The notes under the pieces are model-generated. The model was not told the DNA's origin, searched no databases, and saw only the letters and a program-made list of their open reading frames with translations. From the NCBI RefSeq assembly GCF_004124325.1, contig NZ_QBDT01000001.1, positions 2,666,001 to 2,730,000 of the forward strand: DNA of 64,000 nucleotides. Reading direction: 5' to 3'. Positions 20,443 through 28,401 of this stretch are shown piece by piece. The DNA comes from Streptomyces sp. L2 (GTDB taxonomy: Bacteria > Actinomycetota > Actinomycetes > Streptomycetales > Streptomycetaceae). Position 1 is the first letter of the stretch, and every line of letters begins with the position of its first letter. A program made the position numbers and the translations under genes.

Positions 20443-20978
20443 CGGGCCTGCTGCCGATGACGACCTGGTACGGCGGGCACCCGGTCATCGTGTCGAAGAT
20501 CTTCTTCGTGCTGTCGGCGAGCTTTTCGGGGGTGTCGCTGTAGAGCTCCTCGGCTACTCGGCGCCCCCGTTGTCCCAGTAGTTCTCGCGGAAAAAACAAC
20601 GCTAAGCGGCTGCGGCCCAGTCTCAGAGGCCGGATCACGGTTGAGACCCCCGGCGGATGCCGGGGGGCCTCAACTTCCGTCTGCGGTGGCCGTCTGCGCG
20701 TCGTGTTCGCGCAGCATCCGCATGACGGTTGCCGAGGCGGGGTGCTGGCCGCGCTGAACGACGAACGTTGCCGAAACTCGTCTACATACTCACGGTGTCC
20801 TCGGAGTCCGCTCCGCAGCACCGCTGTCCCCTGCCATCCAATCAAGGCGTTTGGCAGCGAACCCAGGCGTTTCGGCTTTCTTGTCAGCGAACCACGTTGA
20901 GCTGAGGGGCGCCTCAGCGAATGGGGCACCCCTCGCGCACAGCAAAACGTCAAGCATCGAAGCCCGGCGTCTCCTCCG
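20443..20978. other. Gene-poor stretch with terminator hairpin
   Basis: A leftward frame at about 20440-20570 (EELYSDTPEKLADSTKKIFD) looks like a protein remnant but has no start and no recognisable family. GTTGAG-ACCCCCGGC at 20640-20654 pairs with GCCGGGGG-CCTCAAC ending at 20674 through a four-base loop, a good terminator-like hairpin. The remainder shows no gene. Confidence 0.4.
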
Positions 20979-21473
20979 TCACGCAGCACCACCCTTGGCG
21001 TCCTTGGGCTTCTCGTCATCGACGATCTCGGCGTCCACCACGTCGTCCTCGGCCTTGGCCTGCTGGGCGTCGACGACACCCGCGGCACCGGCCGTGCCCT
21101 GGGCGGCCTGGGCGTCGGCGTACATGGCCTGGCCCAGCTTCTGGGAGACCGCGGCGACCTTCTCGGCGGCGGTGCGAATCTCGGCCGTGTCCTCGCCCTT
21201 GAGCTTCTCCTTGAGCTCGTTGACGGCGGTCTCGACCTCGGTCTTCACCTCGCCGGGGACCTTCTCCTCGTTGTCCTTGAGGAACTTCTCGGTCTGGTAG
21301 ACGAGTTGCTCGCCCTGGTTGCGGGCCTCGGCGGCCTCGCGGCGCTGGTGGTCCTCCTCCGCGTACTTCTCGGCCTCTTCGCGCATCCGGTTGACCTCGT
21401 CCTGCGGCAGCGAGGAGCCACCGGTGACGGTCATCTTCTGCTCTTCGCCCGTGCCCAGGTCCTTCATGCCCAT
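20979..21473 (-). CDS. DnaK C-terminal fragment (lid and tail only)
   Basis: 164 residues matching the C-terminus of Hsp70/Dna[21 protein letters not shown] (the last strand of the substrate-binding beta domain), then the helical lid ([58 protein letters not shown]) and the tail ending [22 protein letters not shown]. The ATPase domain and nearly all of the peptide-binding domain are absent. GAGGAG lies five bases before ATG 21473, so the fragment could be translated; it may equally be a duplicated remnant. Codon use is normal for the host and no internal stop has appeared. It cannot be a working chaperone. Confidence 0.7.
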   Translation of the reverse strand: MGMKDLGTGEEQKMTVTGGSSLPQDEVNRMREEAEKYAEEDHQRREAAEARNQGEQLVYQTEKFLKDNEEKVPGEVKTEVETAVNELKEKLKGEDTAEIRTAAEKVAAVSQKLGQAMYADAQAAQGTAGAAGVVDAQQAKAEDDVVDAEIVDDEKPKDAKGGAA

Positions 21474-21788
21474 GAGGCTCCTCACAACGTGGTTCGCTTC
21501 CCCCGTCCAGAAACGCACCACACAGGCCGTCTGTCATCTCAACAACCGCCATTCGGGTGACCAGAGGCAGTCACGAGACGGAGTCCGCTGAGAGATCTAT
21601 TGACAACCAATCCAGTCCACACAGGTCAGCGCGGGCCGCACGACTAACTTCCCTGTCTAAGGACAACCGCCGTCCCCGAGCTGGGTCCTCGGAACGGGTC
21701 GCACGGAGGACGCGGTGCCAGCCTCCGGCTGACGCGGCACCACCCCGCCGTCAGGGCCGTCTGGTCTGGCTGATGACCGGCCGGGCCC

Positions 21789-22640
21789 TCAGTCGACGCC
21801 TTTCAGCGAGGGCCAATAGTCGGCAACGGGCCGGTCCTCGGTCACCAGGGTGTCGGTGTGCTGTGGGTCGCAGGTGATCGCGATCTTCCGGTACATCAGC
21901 GTCTTCGTCGTGTTTGACCGGTGGTAGACGTAGTACTGGCTCTTGCCGTCGACGTCCTGCTGGCCCGGCACCGGGCAGATCTCCGCCAGTTGGCCGATGC
22001 CTGTCAGCGACCCCTTCCACCAATCGGCTACGGGCCTCAGATCGACCACGAGGCGATCGGCGTGGGCCGCGTCGCGGCCGATCGAGATAGTCGAGTAGTA
22101 CAGGGTGCCCTGCTTGTCGTAGTGGTAGACGTAGCTCTCGCTCTTGCCGTCCACGTTGTGCCGGCGGGGCACCGGCATGGTGGCGACCGGGTACACGATG
22201 TTCTTCATCGACTCCCAGTGCGCGGGGACCGTGCGGTCATCGACCTTGAGGGTGAGGGTGTAGGGGTCCTTGTGGCGGGTCCAGACCGTCCGGTACTTCA
22301 GTTCCTTCTTTTCCTTGTCGTGCCAGATGAGATAGTGCTCGCTCCCGCCGTCCACGTTCTCCCGCGCCGGCACCGGCAATGCCAGCAGCGGTGTGGTGAT
22401 GCCCTTCAGCCCCGGCGACGAGGTCCAGAGCTGGTCTCCTGCCACGATGCTGTCCGTGTGCGTCGAGTCGGTGCCGATGGAAATGATCCTGTGCTTCCCC
22501 TCGCCCTGCCCCACGTGCAACACGTGGGTGGTGAGTGGCGCATTGACATTCGGATACGCCTGGAGGATGACAAGACCGGAGGCCCTCACCCCGCTGGGGA
22601 GTTCCGTTACGTGGACGCCGGGAGGCAAGTCCCCTGCCAT
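21789..22640 (-). CDS. Unassigned internal-repeat protein (283 aa)
   Basis: A 283-residue protein of unknown family built of about four imperfect repeats of 65-70 residues. Each holds a variant of P-V-P-x-x-x-(N/D)VDG-x-S-x-(H/Y)Y-x-(V/I)-(Y/W)H followed by a strand such as LYYSTISIGRDAAHADRLVV. Examples are RENVDGGSEHYLIWHDKEKK, RRHNVDGKSESYVYHYDKQG and QQDVDGKSQYYVYHRSNTTK. The pattern suggests a beta-propeller or similar toroid that might bind ligand or sugar. It opens MAGDLPPGVHVTELPSGVR without a signal peptide. The start at 22640 follows AAGGAG. No operon partner is apparent. Confidence 0.6.
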   Translation of the reverse strand: MAGDLPPGVHVTELPSGVRASGLVILQAYPNVNAPLTTHVLHVGQGEGKHRIISIGTDSTHTDSIVAGDQLWTSSPGLKGITTPLLALPVPARENVDGGSEHYLIWHDKEKKELKYRTVWTRHKDPYTLTLKVDDRTVPAHWESMKNIVYPVATMPVPRRHNVDGKSESYVYHYDKQGTLYYSTISIGRDAAHADRLVVDLRPVADWWKGSLTGIGQLAEICPVPGQQDVDGKSQYYVYHRSNTTKTLMYRKIAITCDPQHTDTLVTEDRPVADYWPSLKGVD

Positions 22641-22779
22641 GGCTACTCCTTAAGGTGGCTGTCTCCAACGCTGGTCGCGCTACTTCCAACCTCACCGATC
22701 GATTGCTGCGAGTAACCTGATGTCCGCCGCGTGGGCGAAGATCAGCACCTGATCCCGTCACTCCGCCGCATACCTGACG

Positions 22780-22959
22780 CAGCACAGCGCCAGGCGCTCG
22801 CTCCCTCTCCGTACCGATCGCGGTGACCTCGCCCACGAACTCGTGGCCCAGGATCAGCGGGGTCCTGACGGACGTCGCCCTCGGACCGCTCGCCTGACCA
22901 TCTATGAAGCATCTCGCCGCCCGGCCGGGGCAGGCGAGACCAAGATCAAGAATTGTCAC
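22780..22959 (-). pseudogene. Fragment of a zinc-dependent alcohol dehydrogenase (GroES-like domain)
   Basis: A leftward stretch containing RTPLILGHEFVGEVTAIGTE, the conserved zinc-ligand region (GHE) of medium-chain dehydrogenases. It is followed within a few codons by unrelated low-bias sequence. The rest of the about 350-residue enzyme is absent, so this is a remnant. Confidence 0.6.
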
Positions 22960-23079
22960 TCCCTGGGCTTAACTGTCCCTCCCGTCGGCTTACCCTCGTC
23001 CGGGCCCCGGGTAGTCAGCTAGGGGTCGGTCCGGCTGACGGCTGACACGCGCACACGTCGAGGACAGGGGATCCCAGCC

Positions 23080-23691
23080 ATGACCGAGCGGCAGTACCTG
23101 AACAGTCAGCAGCTCAAGGATCTGGTCGCCATCGAGGACTTCAAAGGCTTCCAGCCCGTCGCCACGGACACCTACTCGGACGGGGAGATCCTCAAGACCA
23201 TTATGGCCAAGAGCGGCCTGAAGATCCTTCTGTTCTGCGCCATCCAGAGGGCCGTCGTGGGGTCCGGAAACAAGGTCTTCGGCGAGTTCGTGATGAACGG
23301 CGAGAAGATCAACGTCAAGACCATCTACAAGGAGTTCGGCGTCCGAGACGACGCGAGCTTGGGGTCGGAGCTCGGGCCCGGCGAGCTGACCCCAGGCCGC
23401 CTGCAGCGCTTCTACCGCGTCCAGATCAACGAGTACTTTAAGAAGAACCCGAACATTGCTCCGTGTTTGTGGAAGAAGTACTCCACGCTGAAGGAGGAAT
23501 ACCGGGCCGTCACGTTCCCGGGCGCCGAGGCACTGGTACAAACCAAGGACGAGGCTCTCTATCTCCTCCAGACGTATCGCACCTTCGACGCCCGTCAGGG
23601 AACCCACGTCGCTGACCAGGCCGAACAGGTCCTGCTCGCACGGAAGGTGCTGTCCCAGGAGGACATCCTGAAGGCAAACCGCAGCCAGTGA
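23080..23691 (+). CDS. Unassigned protein (203 aa)
   Basis: A 203-residue soluble protein that I do not recognise. It starts MTERQYLNSQQLKDLVAIED, has a hydrophobic patch SGLKILLFCAIQRAVVGSGNK near residue 65, and is otherwise helical and charged, ending LLARKVLSQEDILKANRSQ. AGGGGATCCCAGCC precedes the ATG, and codon bias is consistent with expression. Base composition is lower in GC than the core genes. Its neighbours are remnants, so context gives no hint. A structural or coat-like protein is one speculation from the compact size and lack of enzyme motifs, but nothing seen supports it directly. Confidence 0.55.
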   Translation: MTERQYLNSQQLKDLVAIEDFKGFQPVATDTYSDGEILKTIMAKSGLKILLFCAIQRAVVGSGNKVFGEFVMNGEKINVKTIYKEFGVRDDASLGSELGPGELTPGRLQRFYRVQINEYFKKNPNIAPCLWKKYSTLKEEYRAVTFPGAEALVQTKDEALYLLQTYRTFDARQGTHVADQAEQVLLARKVLSQEDILKANRSQ

Positions 23692-24015
23692 GTACTTCGA
23701 GGACCGTGCGGTCACGCGCCGCATAGCCGCATGTGCAGGTCCAGGGTCCGCCGCACGGCCGACCCCGGACTACGCGCTCGACCGGGCCTCGGAAGTGGAT
23801 GCGTACGCCCAGGCAATCCCAGTGTCCTCGGCTTGCCCGGCGACGTCAGGCGGCCCGCCCGTAGCCCTCGCTGCCGGGCGGGCCGTCCCCGCGCAGCGGG
23901 CTGAAGTCGACGTCCAGTGTGGGTCGTACGCCTCGGGCTGGAGGCGCGTTCTTCGCCGCCCGGGGCCTGCTGGATGCGGTGGTGCACCCGATGCTGCGGG
24001 AGAACTTCGGGCCGT
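23692..24015. other. Gene-poor stretch between the 203-aa gene and the Tn3 remnant
   Basis: No supported gene in about 320 bases. Leftward frames here (such as one containing TLDVDFSPLRGDGPPG) are short and lack starts. Likely degraded transposon-adjacent DNA. Confidence 0.3.
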
Positions 24016-24294
24016 CTACAGCCCGGCTCCGGGCTCGTCCACGTTCACGGTCCGAAGCGGCCGGTGGCCCTGGTCGTCGAGCTGGGCGAGTTCGCGGTCG
24101 TAGTCGACGGTGATGGAGCCGTAGTAGTTGACCGCCGAGCTGTGGGCCGGGGAGATGTGTGCGAGGACCTCGGCGTCCACGTCGCGGCCGGCACTGCGCA
24201 GTTCGCCGACGGCCAGGCCCATGTACTCGGTGTGCCAGAGCACGCGCGGGTGGACGACCTTGCCTGGGCGGGGCCTGTCGTGGGTGACGAACAC
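24016..24294 (-). pseudogene. C-terminal remnant of a Tn3-family transposase
   Basis: About 92 residues with the Tn3 TnpA tail pattern: PRVLWHTEYMGLAVGELRSA, GRDVDAEVLAHISPAHSSAV, then NYYGSITVDYDRELAQLD and GHRPLR. A full Tn3 transposase has about 1000 residues, so over 90% is missing. Upstream, the frame runs into the 68-bp palindrome, suggesting that a rearrangement created the truncation. Confidence 0.65.
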
Positions 24295-24337
24295 CGGGCC
24301 CGCGCACGGCCGGTGAGCAGGCGGGGCAGGAGCCGGG

Positions 24338-24405
24338 TGTGCAATATCCCGTGGGTTCGGTCAGGCTCCGCGCGGAGCCTGACCGAACCCACGGGATATT
24401 GCACA
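24338..24405. repeat. 68-bp perfect palindrome
   Basis: Every base from 24338 to 24405 pairs with its mirror partner around 24371/24372, with no unpaired loop. The left arm begins TGTGCAATATCCCGTGGG and the centre is GGCTCCGCGCGGAGCC. It lies immediately after the VOC gene stop (24406) and beside the transposase remnant. It could be two transposon end repeats fused head to head, or an unusually long terminator. Confidence 0.9.
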
Positions 24406-24936
24406 TCAGGATGTGGTGCGTCCTTCCATCGCTTCGTGCAGCTGAAGGCTGCTGGCGTTGTCGAAGCCGTTCAGTCCGGTGCGGCTGACCAGTTCCAGCT
24501 GGATTCCACTGTGCGGTTCGCGGGGAAGGAAGGCTTGGTCAAGCCCCGGTGCGTGGACGATTCCGGTCAGCGGCTTGGTGCCGTGAGCACGGAAGGAGTC
24601 GAGTACCTGCTCTTGGTCTTGGACCTGTACAGCGACGTGCATGACCCCAGGGCCGTGTTCCTCAACGTACCGGGAGATATGAGAGTCGGACGAGTCGCCC
24701 TGTACCAGGACGAGCGTCAACGCGCCGGCCCGCAGCACCGCCTTGTACATGCCGCTGCTCTCGCCGGATATGTGAGTCCGTTGGATCAGTTCGAAGCCGA
24801 ATTCGTCACTCCACACCCTGATCGCCGCTTCGAAATCCTTCACGGCGACGGCAATGTGGTCGATTCCGATCAACGAACTGGCCAGTCCCCTCGCCCTACT
24901 GGTCGCGCCTTCTGTTGGGTTCGATGCATCTGTCAC
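24406..24936 (-). CDS. VOC (vicinal oxygen chelate) family protein
   Basis: A 176-residue single-fold VOC protein, resembling the metal-binding half of 4-hydroxyphenylpyruvate dioxygenase or methylmalonyl-CoA epimerase. IDHIAVAVKDFEAAIRVWSD carries the first His ligand, VMHVAVQVQDQEQVLDSFRA the second, and IQLELVSRTG the final Glu. The reaction is not predictable; dioxygenase, epimerase or lyase activity is possible. GTG 24936 follows AAGGAG with eight bases between. Its stop abuts the 68-bp palindrome, which may terminate it. Confidence 0.75.
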   Translation of the reverse strand: MTDASNPTEGATSRARGLASSLIGIDHIAVAVKDFEAAIRVWSDEFGFELIQRTHISGESSGMYKAVLRAGALTLVLVQGDSSDSHISRYVEEHGPGVMHVAVQVQDQEQVLDSFRAHGTKPLTGIVHAPGLDQAFLPREPHSGIQLELVSRTGLNGFDNASSLQLHEAMEGRTTS

Positions 24937-25082
24937 GAGTCACGCTCCTTGGTGCCGCAACGGTTCGCTCGATCGAGAGCCTCGGGGAGGACCTGCCGAA
25001 GCCGTGGCCCCGCTCCGACCTTGCTCCCAGGCCGAGGGGGCGGGAAGGCTCAGATTCGGTCAAGCTGTTACCCGGGTTGGTG

Positions 25083-25712
25083 TCACCACAGGGTGAGGGG
25101 GAGTCCTGCGGCTTCTGCTGCTCGAATCCGGTCCTCGATGGCGCCGGGGTCTTCTCCGGCGGCGAGCCCGGCTCTAATGGCTGCGGCGATGGCCCGGGTG
25201 CGTCCTGCTGCCCCGCGGAGGTCCGCGAGTGGCCCGGTGGGGTTACGGTGTCGGCTGGCCCATTCGGCCCGGTTTTCGGCGGTGGTGCCGAGTCGCAGGT
25301 GGGCGGGGTTGGTGCAGCCGTGGGAGTCGCAGCGGTGGCAGAGGACCGGGTCTTCGGCGCCGGACCAGCCGAGTCGGGGTATCACTCCGTTGGCCAGTTG
25401 GAAGGCGAACAGGTGGGCAGGGACGGTGCCGCGGCGGGAGGGGCCGGGCAGGCTCGCGGCGCGAAAGGAGCCGTGGCCCGTCGATGACACAGCCCCCAGC
25501 CACGGCCAGCACGGGTGTTCGGAACGCCGGTACCGTTTCGCCTCGAACCTGGCGACGATGAGTGGATCGTCGAGCCAGGAACGCCATAGCTGAGCGGGGA
25601 CTTTGACCGGCAGCGGCTCGCCGAGCAGCGCGAGTTGTTCGGTCTCGGGTGCGGGAAGGGGCTCGGGCATGCCTGGGAGCGTTGGGAGCGTGTGCTTCGG
25701 CTTCCTGCTCAT
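25083..25712 (-). CDS. HNH endonuclease
   Basis: A 209-residue HNH nuclease of the homing type. The zinc/catalytic core is CWPWLGAVSSTGHGSF, then VPAHLFAFQLANG, then DPVLCHRCDSHGCTNPAHLRLGTTAEN (residues about 85-155), with the His pair and Asn of the beta-beta-alpha-metal fold. Members nick or cut DNA and are frequent in phages and mobile elements. It lies 63 bases downstream of the zinc-ribbon recombinase-like gene in the same direction, so it probably forms the last gene of that module. It could also be an unrelated neighbour. Confidence 0.8.
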   Translation of the reverse strand: MSRKPKHTLPTLPGMPEPLPAPETEQLALLGEPLPVKVPAQLWRSWLDDPLIVARFEAKRYRRSEHPCWPWLGAVSSTGHGSFRAASLPGPSRRGTVPAHLFAFQLANGVIPRLGWSGAEDPVLCHRCDSHGCTNPAHLRLGTTAENRAEWASRHRNPTGPLADLRGAAGRTRAIAAAIRAGLAAGEDPGAIEDRIRAAEAAGLPLTLW

Positions 25713-25775
25713 CTGGCCCCGTTCGGTTCGATGCTGTTACCGCCGATGTGTCAGCGTAGGTGGTGGGCCTGACAG

Positions 25776-27929
25776 TCAGCCGGGGGTGCCGATGCTCAAG
25801 TCTTCGGCACGGGCGGTGAGGTAGTCGCTCCAGTCCCGGCCCGCCAGGGTTGTCCACCGTGTAGCGGTGCCGACTGAGAGTCCGAGCAGCTCGGCGAGGA
25901 CCGGAGCGGGCAGGTCACCGGCGAGTTCGCACAATGCTCCGCCGCGAGCCGGGCGGATGAAGATGCCGACCCGGTCATTGAGGAGCGTGGCCAGGCGGTC
26001 GGCGTCGAGATGCGTGCCGGGCTGGGCGCTGGGGAACAGCCAGGGGCGGGTGCCCCGATGGATGAGAGGACGCCGTCCAGGAGCCGCGTGGTTGGCGAGC
26101 CGCTGGACGAGCATGGCGAGTCGCGGTGGCAGGAGGACCGGCTGCCGGCCGACGGCCAGGTAGGTGCCGGAGCCGGTGGTGGAAAGGTCCTGGCGGGTCA
26201 GCTCCACGATCCGGGAGGGGACCTGTGCGTAGAGCAGGACCAGGGCGCCAGCGACACGCAGGTGCAAGGCGATGCTGTCGTCGTTAAGACAGCGGCGCAG
26301 CAGCCTCCAGCGGTCGTCATCAGGCAGGACGTGCTCCGGCTGTTCGGCCCGTCCGAGCCAGGGAACGGTGAGGCCATCGGCAAGGCCACGTGCGTGTGCC
26401 CAGCGTAGGAAGTCACGGAGCCGGTAGTGCGTTGTCGTGCCGATGGCCAGCCACAGATCGACATCGGACTGCGTCGCGGCGGACAGGGTCAGGCCGCGCG
26501 TCTCCAACCAGGTCAGGAACTGCACCGCCATGCCGATACGGGAACGCGCGTACTTGCGGACGCTGCGGGTCACGCGGCTGCGAGTGGCCAGCGAGCGAGC
26601 CCGGCGCAGGACCGACCAGGAGGCGTAGGGGCGCACGATCGCGGCGATGTGCGGTGGCTGGCCGGCCAGCAGGTGCTCAACCCAGGGTTCGACGGAGTCG
26701 AGGTGTTCGGTACGCGGCTCCAGGACGCCGGTGTTGACCAGGACCTGTCGCAGGTAGCGCACAGCGTAGCCGGGCGGCAGACGGTCGAGGCGGGCGTGGG
26801 TGATCTCGCCGCCCTGCGTGGCGAGCCGGCCCAGCAGTTCGGCCCACACCGTGGCGTAGAGCCAGTGCAGGACTTGCTCGGGCGCGCAGTCCTGCAAGAG
26901 CAGCGCACGCACTGCGGATAGTTGCGGGTGGAGGGTGCCGTCCGGGCCGGACAGCAGCGCGTCGACGCGTTCGCTCACGATGCAGGGCAGGCAGTGCTCT
27001 TGGGCGACGAGCAGATCGACCCGGCCGCATCGCCGGCAGGTCCAGTTGCGTTCGTCGCCCGAGCAGGGACCGCACACCCCACCGCGTTCCCCGCGGCCGA
27101 CCAAGGGCCGCACGCAACCGCAGTTGGTGCAAGGGGCGGGCGAGCGGCGCAGTGTGTTGTAGCAGAGGCCGCAGACCGGGCCGAGGGGCAGTGTGGTACG
27201 CATCTTCTTCGTCCGGCCGCACCGTGCGCAGGTCCGTTCCGGGCGCTGTCGGGAGTGGCAGGTGGAACAGACCGGGCGGCCCAGGGTGGCCCCGCGAACG
27301 CAGGGCTTGTTCTGGCCGCAGCTGGTGCACCTCGTGGTCGGCGGGATCCAGCAGCGGTAGCAGATCCAGGTGCTCTCCTGCCGGTCCGCGATGCGCACGT
27401 TCCATGTCGTGCGCCCGCACCGGCAGCACTGCCTCTCCCGAGCGCGGTGGTAACAGCGTGGGCACAGCGGCCCGTCCTCGGTGATCTCGTGGGCTCGCTG
27501 GTTGTGGCGGCCGCAGGCCGAGCAGGTGTAGAGCTTGCGCGGTCCGCAGTTCTGGCACAGCGGCCGGCCCTCGATCCGGTAGGCGACGCGGGCCAGCTTT
27601 CCGCACCTGGCGCACTCGCAGCGTGCCCGCGGGTCGCGGGTCTTGCAGCCGGCGCAGACCACGCCGCCGTTCTCCCGGAACGCCGGCCGGCCCGTCTCGC
27701 CGCAGCGCACGCACGGTTTGAGGTGGCTCCTGGCGTAGCAGCGACCGCACGTGGCGGCACCGTCGATGCGGTAGGGCAGGCGCCGGACCGTGCCGCACTG
27801 CGCGCAGCGGGCGCGTTGCACCGCCTGGTGCTCGGCGGCCAGAACGTCCAGAAGTTTCAGCAGTCCAGGTGGGCCGCTGGAGTCCCCGGAGACCAGCGCA
27901 TCGGGATGCGCGCGCAGATGCTCCAGCAC
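25776..27929 (-). CDS. Nine-zinc-ribbon protein with degenerate tyrosine-recombinase domain
   Basis: A 717-residue protein from GTG 27929; the true start is probably GTG 28078, with a one-base frameshift between (see next entry). Residues 42-316 hold nine consecutive four-cysteine zinc ribbons of about 32 residues each: C42/C45 with C61/C64, C73/C76 with C92/C95, and so on to C298/C301 with C313/C316. Residues about 330-717 look like a tyrosine recombinase: a core-binding part (TRSVRKYARSRIGMAVQFL), a catalytic fold with QVPSRIVELT (first Arg), and a C-terminal LLGLSVGTATRWTTLAGRDW where active enzymes have G-H and Y. The catalytic His and Tyr appear lost. It may be a DNA-targeting partner of the active recombinase at 28398. 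Confidence 0.75.
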   Translation of the reverse strand: MLEHLRAHPDALVSGDSSGPPGLLKLLDVLAAEHQAVQRARCAQCGTVRRLPYRIDGAATCGRCYARSHLKPCVRCGETGRPAFRENGGVVCAGCKTRDPRARCECARCGKLARVAYRIEGRPLCQNCGPRKLYTCSACGRHNQRAHEITEDGPLCPRCYHRARERQCCRCGRTTWNVRIADRQESTWICYRCWIPPTTRCTSCGQNKPCVRGATLGRPVCSTCHSRQRPERTCARCGRTKKMRTTLPLGPVCGLCYNTLRRSPAPCTNCGCVRPLVGRGERGGVCGPCSGDERNWTCRRCGRVDLLVAQEHCLPCIVSERVDALLSGPDGTLHPQLSAVRALLLQDCAPEQVLHWLYATVWAELLGRLATQGGEITHARLDRLPPGYAVRYLRQVLVNTGVLEPRTEHLDSVEPWVEHLLAGQPPHIAAIVRPYASWSVLRRARSLATRSRVTRSVRKYARSRIGMAVQFLTWLETRGLTLSAATQSDVDLWLAIGTTTHYRLRDFLRWAHARGLADGLTVPWLGRAEQPEHVLPDDDRWRLLRRCLNDDSIALHLRVAGALVLLYAQVPSRIVELTRQDLSTTGSGTYLAVGRQPVLLPPRLAMLVQRLANHAAPGRRPLIHRGTRPWLFPSAQPGTHLDADRLATLLNDRVGIFIRPARGGALCELAGDLPAPVLAELLGLSVGTATRWTTLAGRDWSDYLTARAEDLSIGTPG

Positions 27930-27962
27930 CCGATCTGTCTGCGACGGTAACAGCTCAAACCC

Positions 27963-28078
27963 ACAACCTGTTCGGTGAGCCGGACCAGGTCGGAGCCGGG
28001 AAGTTGTCGGGCGATGAGAGCGGCGGTCTCCTCGATGGCGCGGTCCTGCTCGGCACGGCGCCGCTGACGGGCGTTCAC
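27963..28078 (-). other. Out-of-frame 5' segment of the zinc-ribbon recombinase-like gene
   Basis: A frame from GTG 28078, overlapping the XRE stop as GTGA, reads VNARQRRRAEQDRAIEETAA, then LPGSDLVRLTEQVVG. At 27960-27962 (CCC on this strand) one missing base separates it from FELLPSQTDRVLEHL of the large gene. Adding one G restores a continuous protein, so this is either a sequencing slip, a real frameshift, or a slippery site. Confidence 0.65.
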
Positions 28079-28401
28079 AGTCCCTCCGGGCGGCGAATCG
28101 TAGAGCGCCGTACTGTCGGCGGCGGAACCTTGCCGGTCTCGCCGGCAGCCTTGCGGACCTGTTCGTTGACCACGGTGATCTCGATCAGGTCGGCTACGCC
28201 GACGTCGAGGATGTCGCACAGCGCGGCGAGAGTGTCCATGCTCAGGCGCTGGGGTGGTTGAGTCACCAGGCGGAAGACCTGTTCGCGGGAGAGGTGGATG
28301 CCGCGTTCCGCGAGCAGCGGCACCAGGTCGGTGGTGGCGAACATCTCGCGGCTGGCCATGATCTGCCGCAGGTTCCAGCGGTAGCCCATCTTCTTGGTCA
28401 C
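28075..28401 (-). CDS. XRE family helix-turn-helix protein
   Basis: A 108-residue Cro/C1-type DNA-binding protein: MGYRWNLRQIMASREMFATT, then LSREQVFRLV and LSMDTLAALCDILDVGVADL. The C-terminal tail is basic. It overlaps the recombinase stop by four bases (GTGA) and its own stop overlaps the next GTG, so it is translated in step with both neighbours. It may repress the module or act as an architectural factor for recombination. Confidence 0.85.
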   Translation of the reverse strand: MTKKMGYRWNLRQIMASREMFATTDLVPLLAERGIHLSREQVFRLVTQPPQRLSMDTLAALCDILDVGVADLIEITVVNEQVRKAAGETGKVPPPTVRRSTIRRPEGL

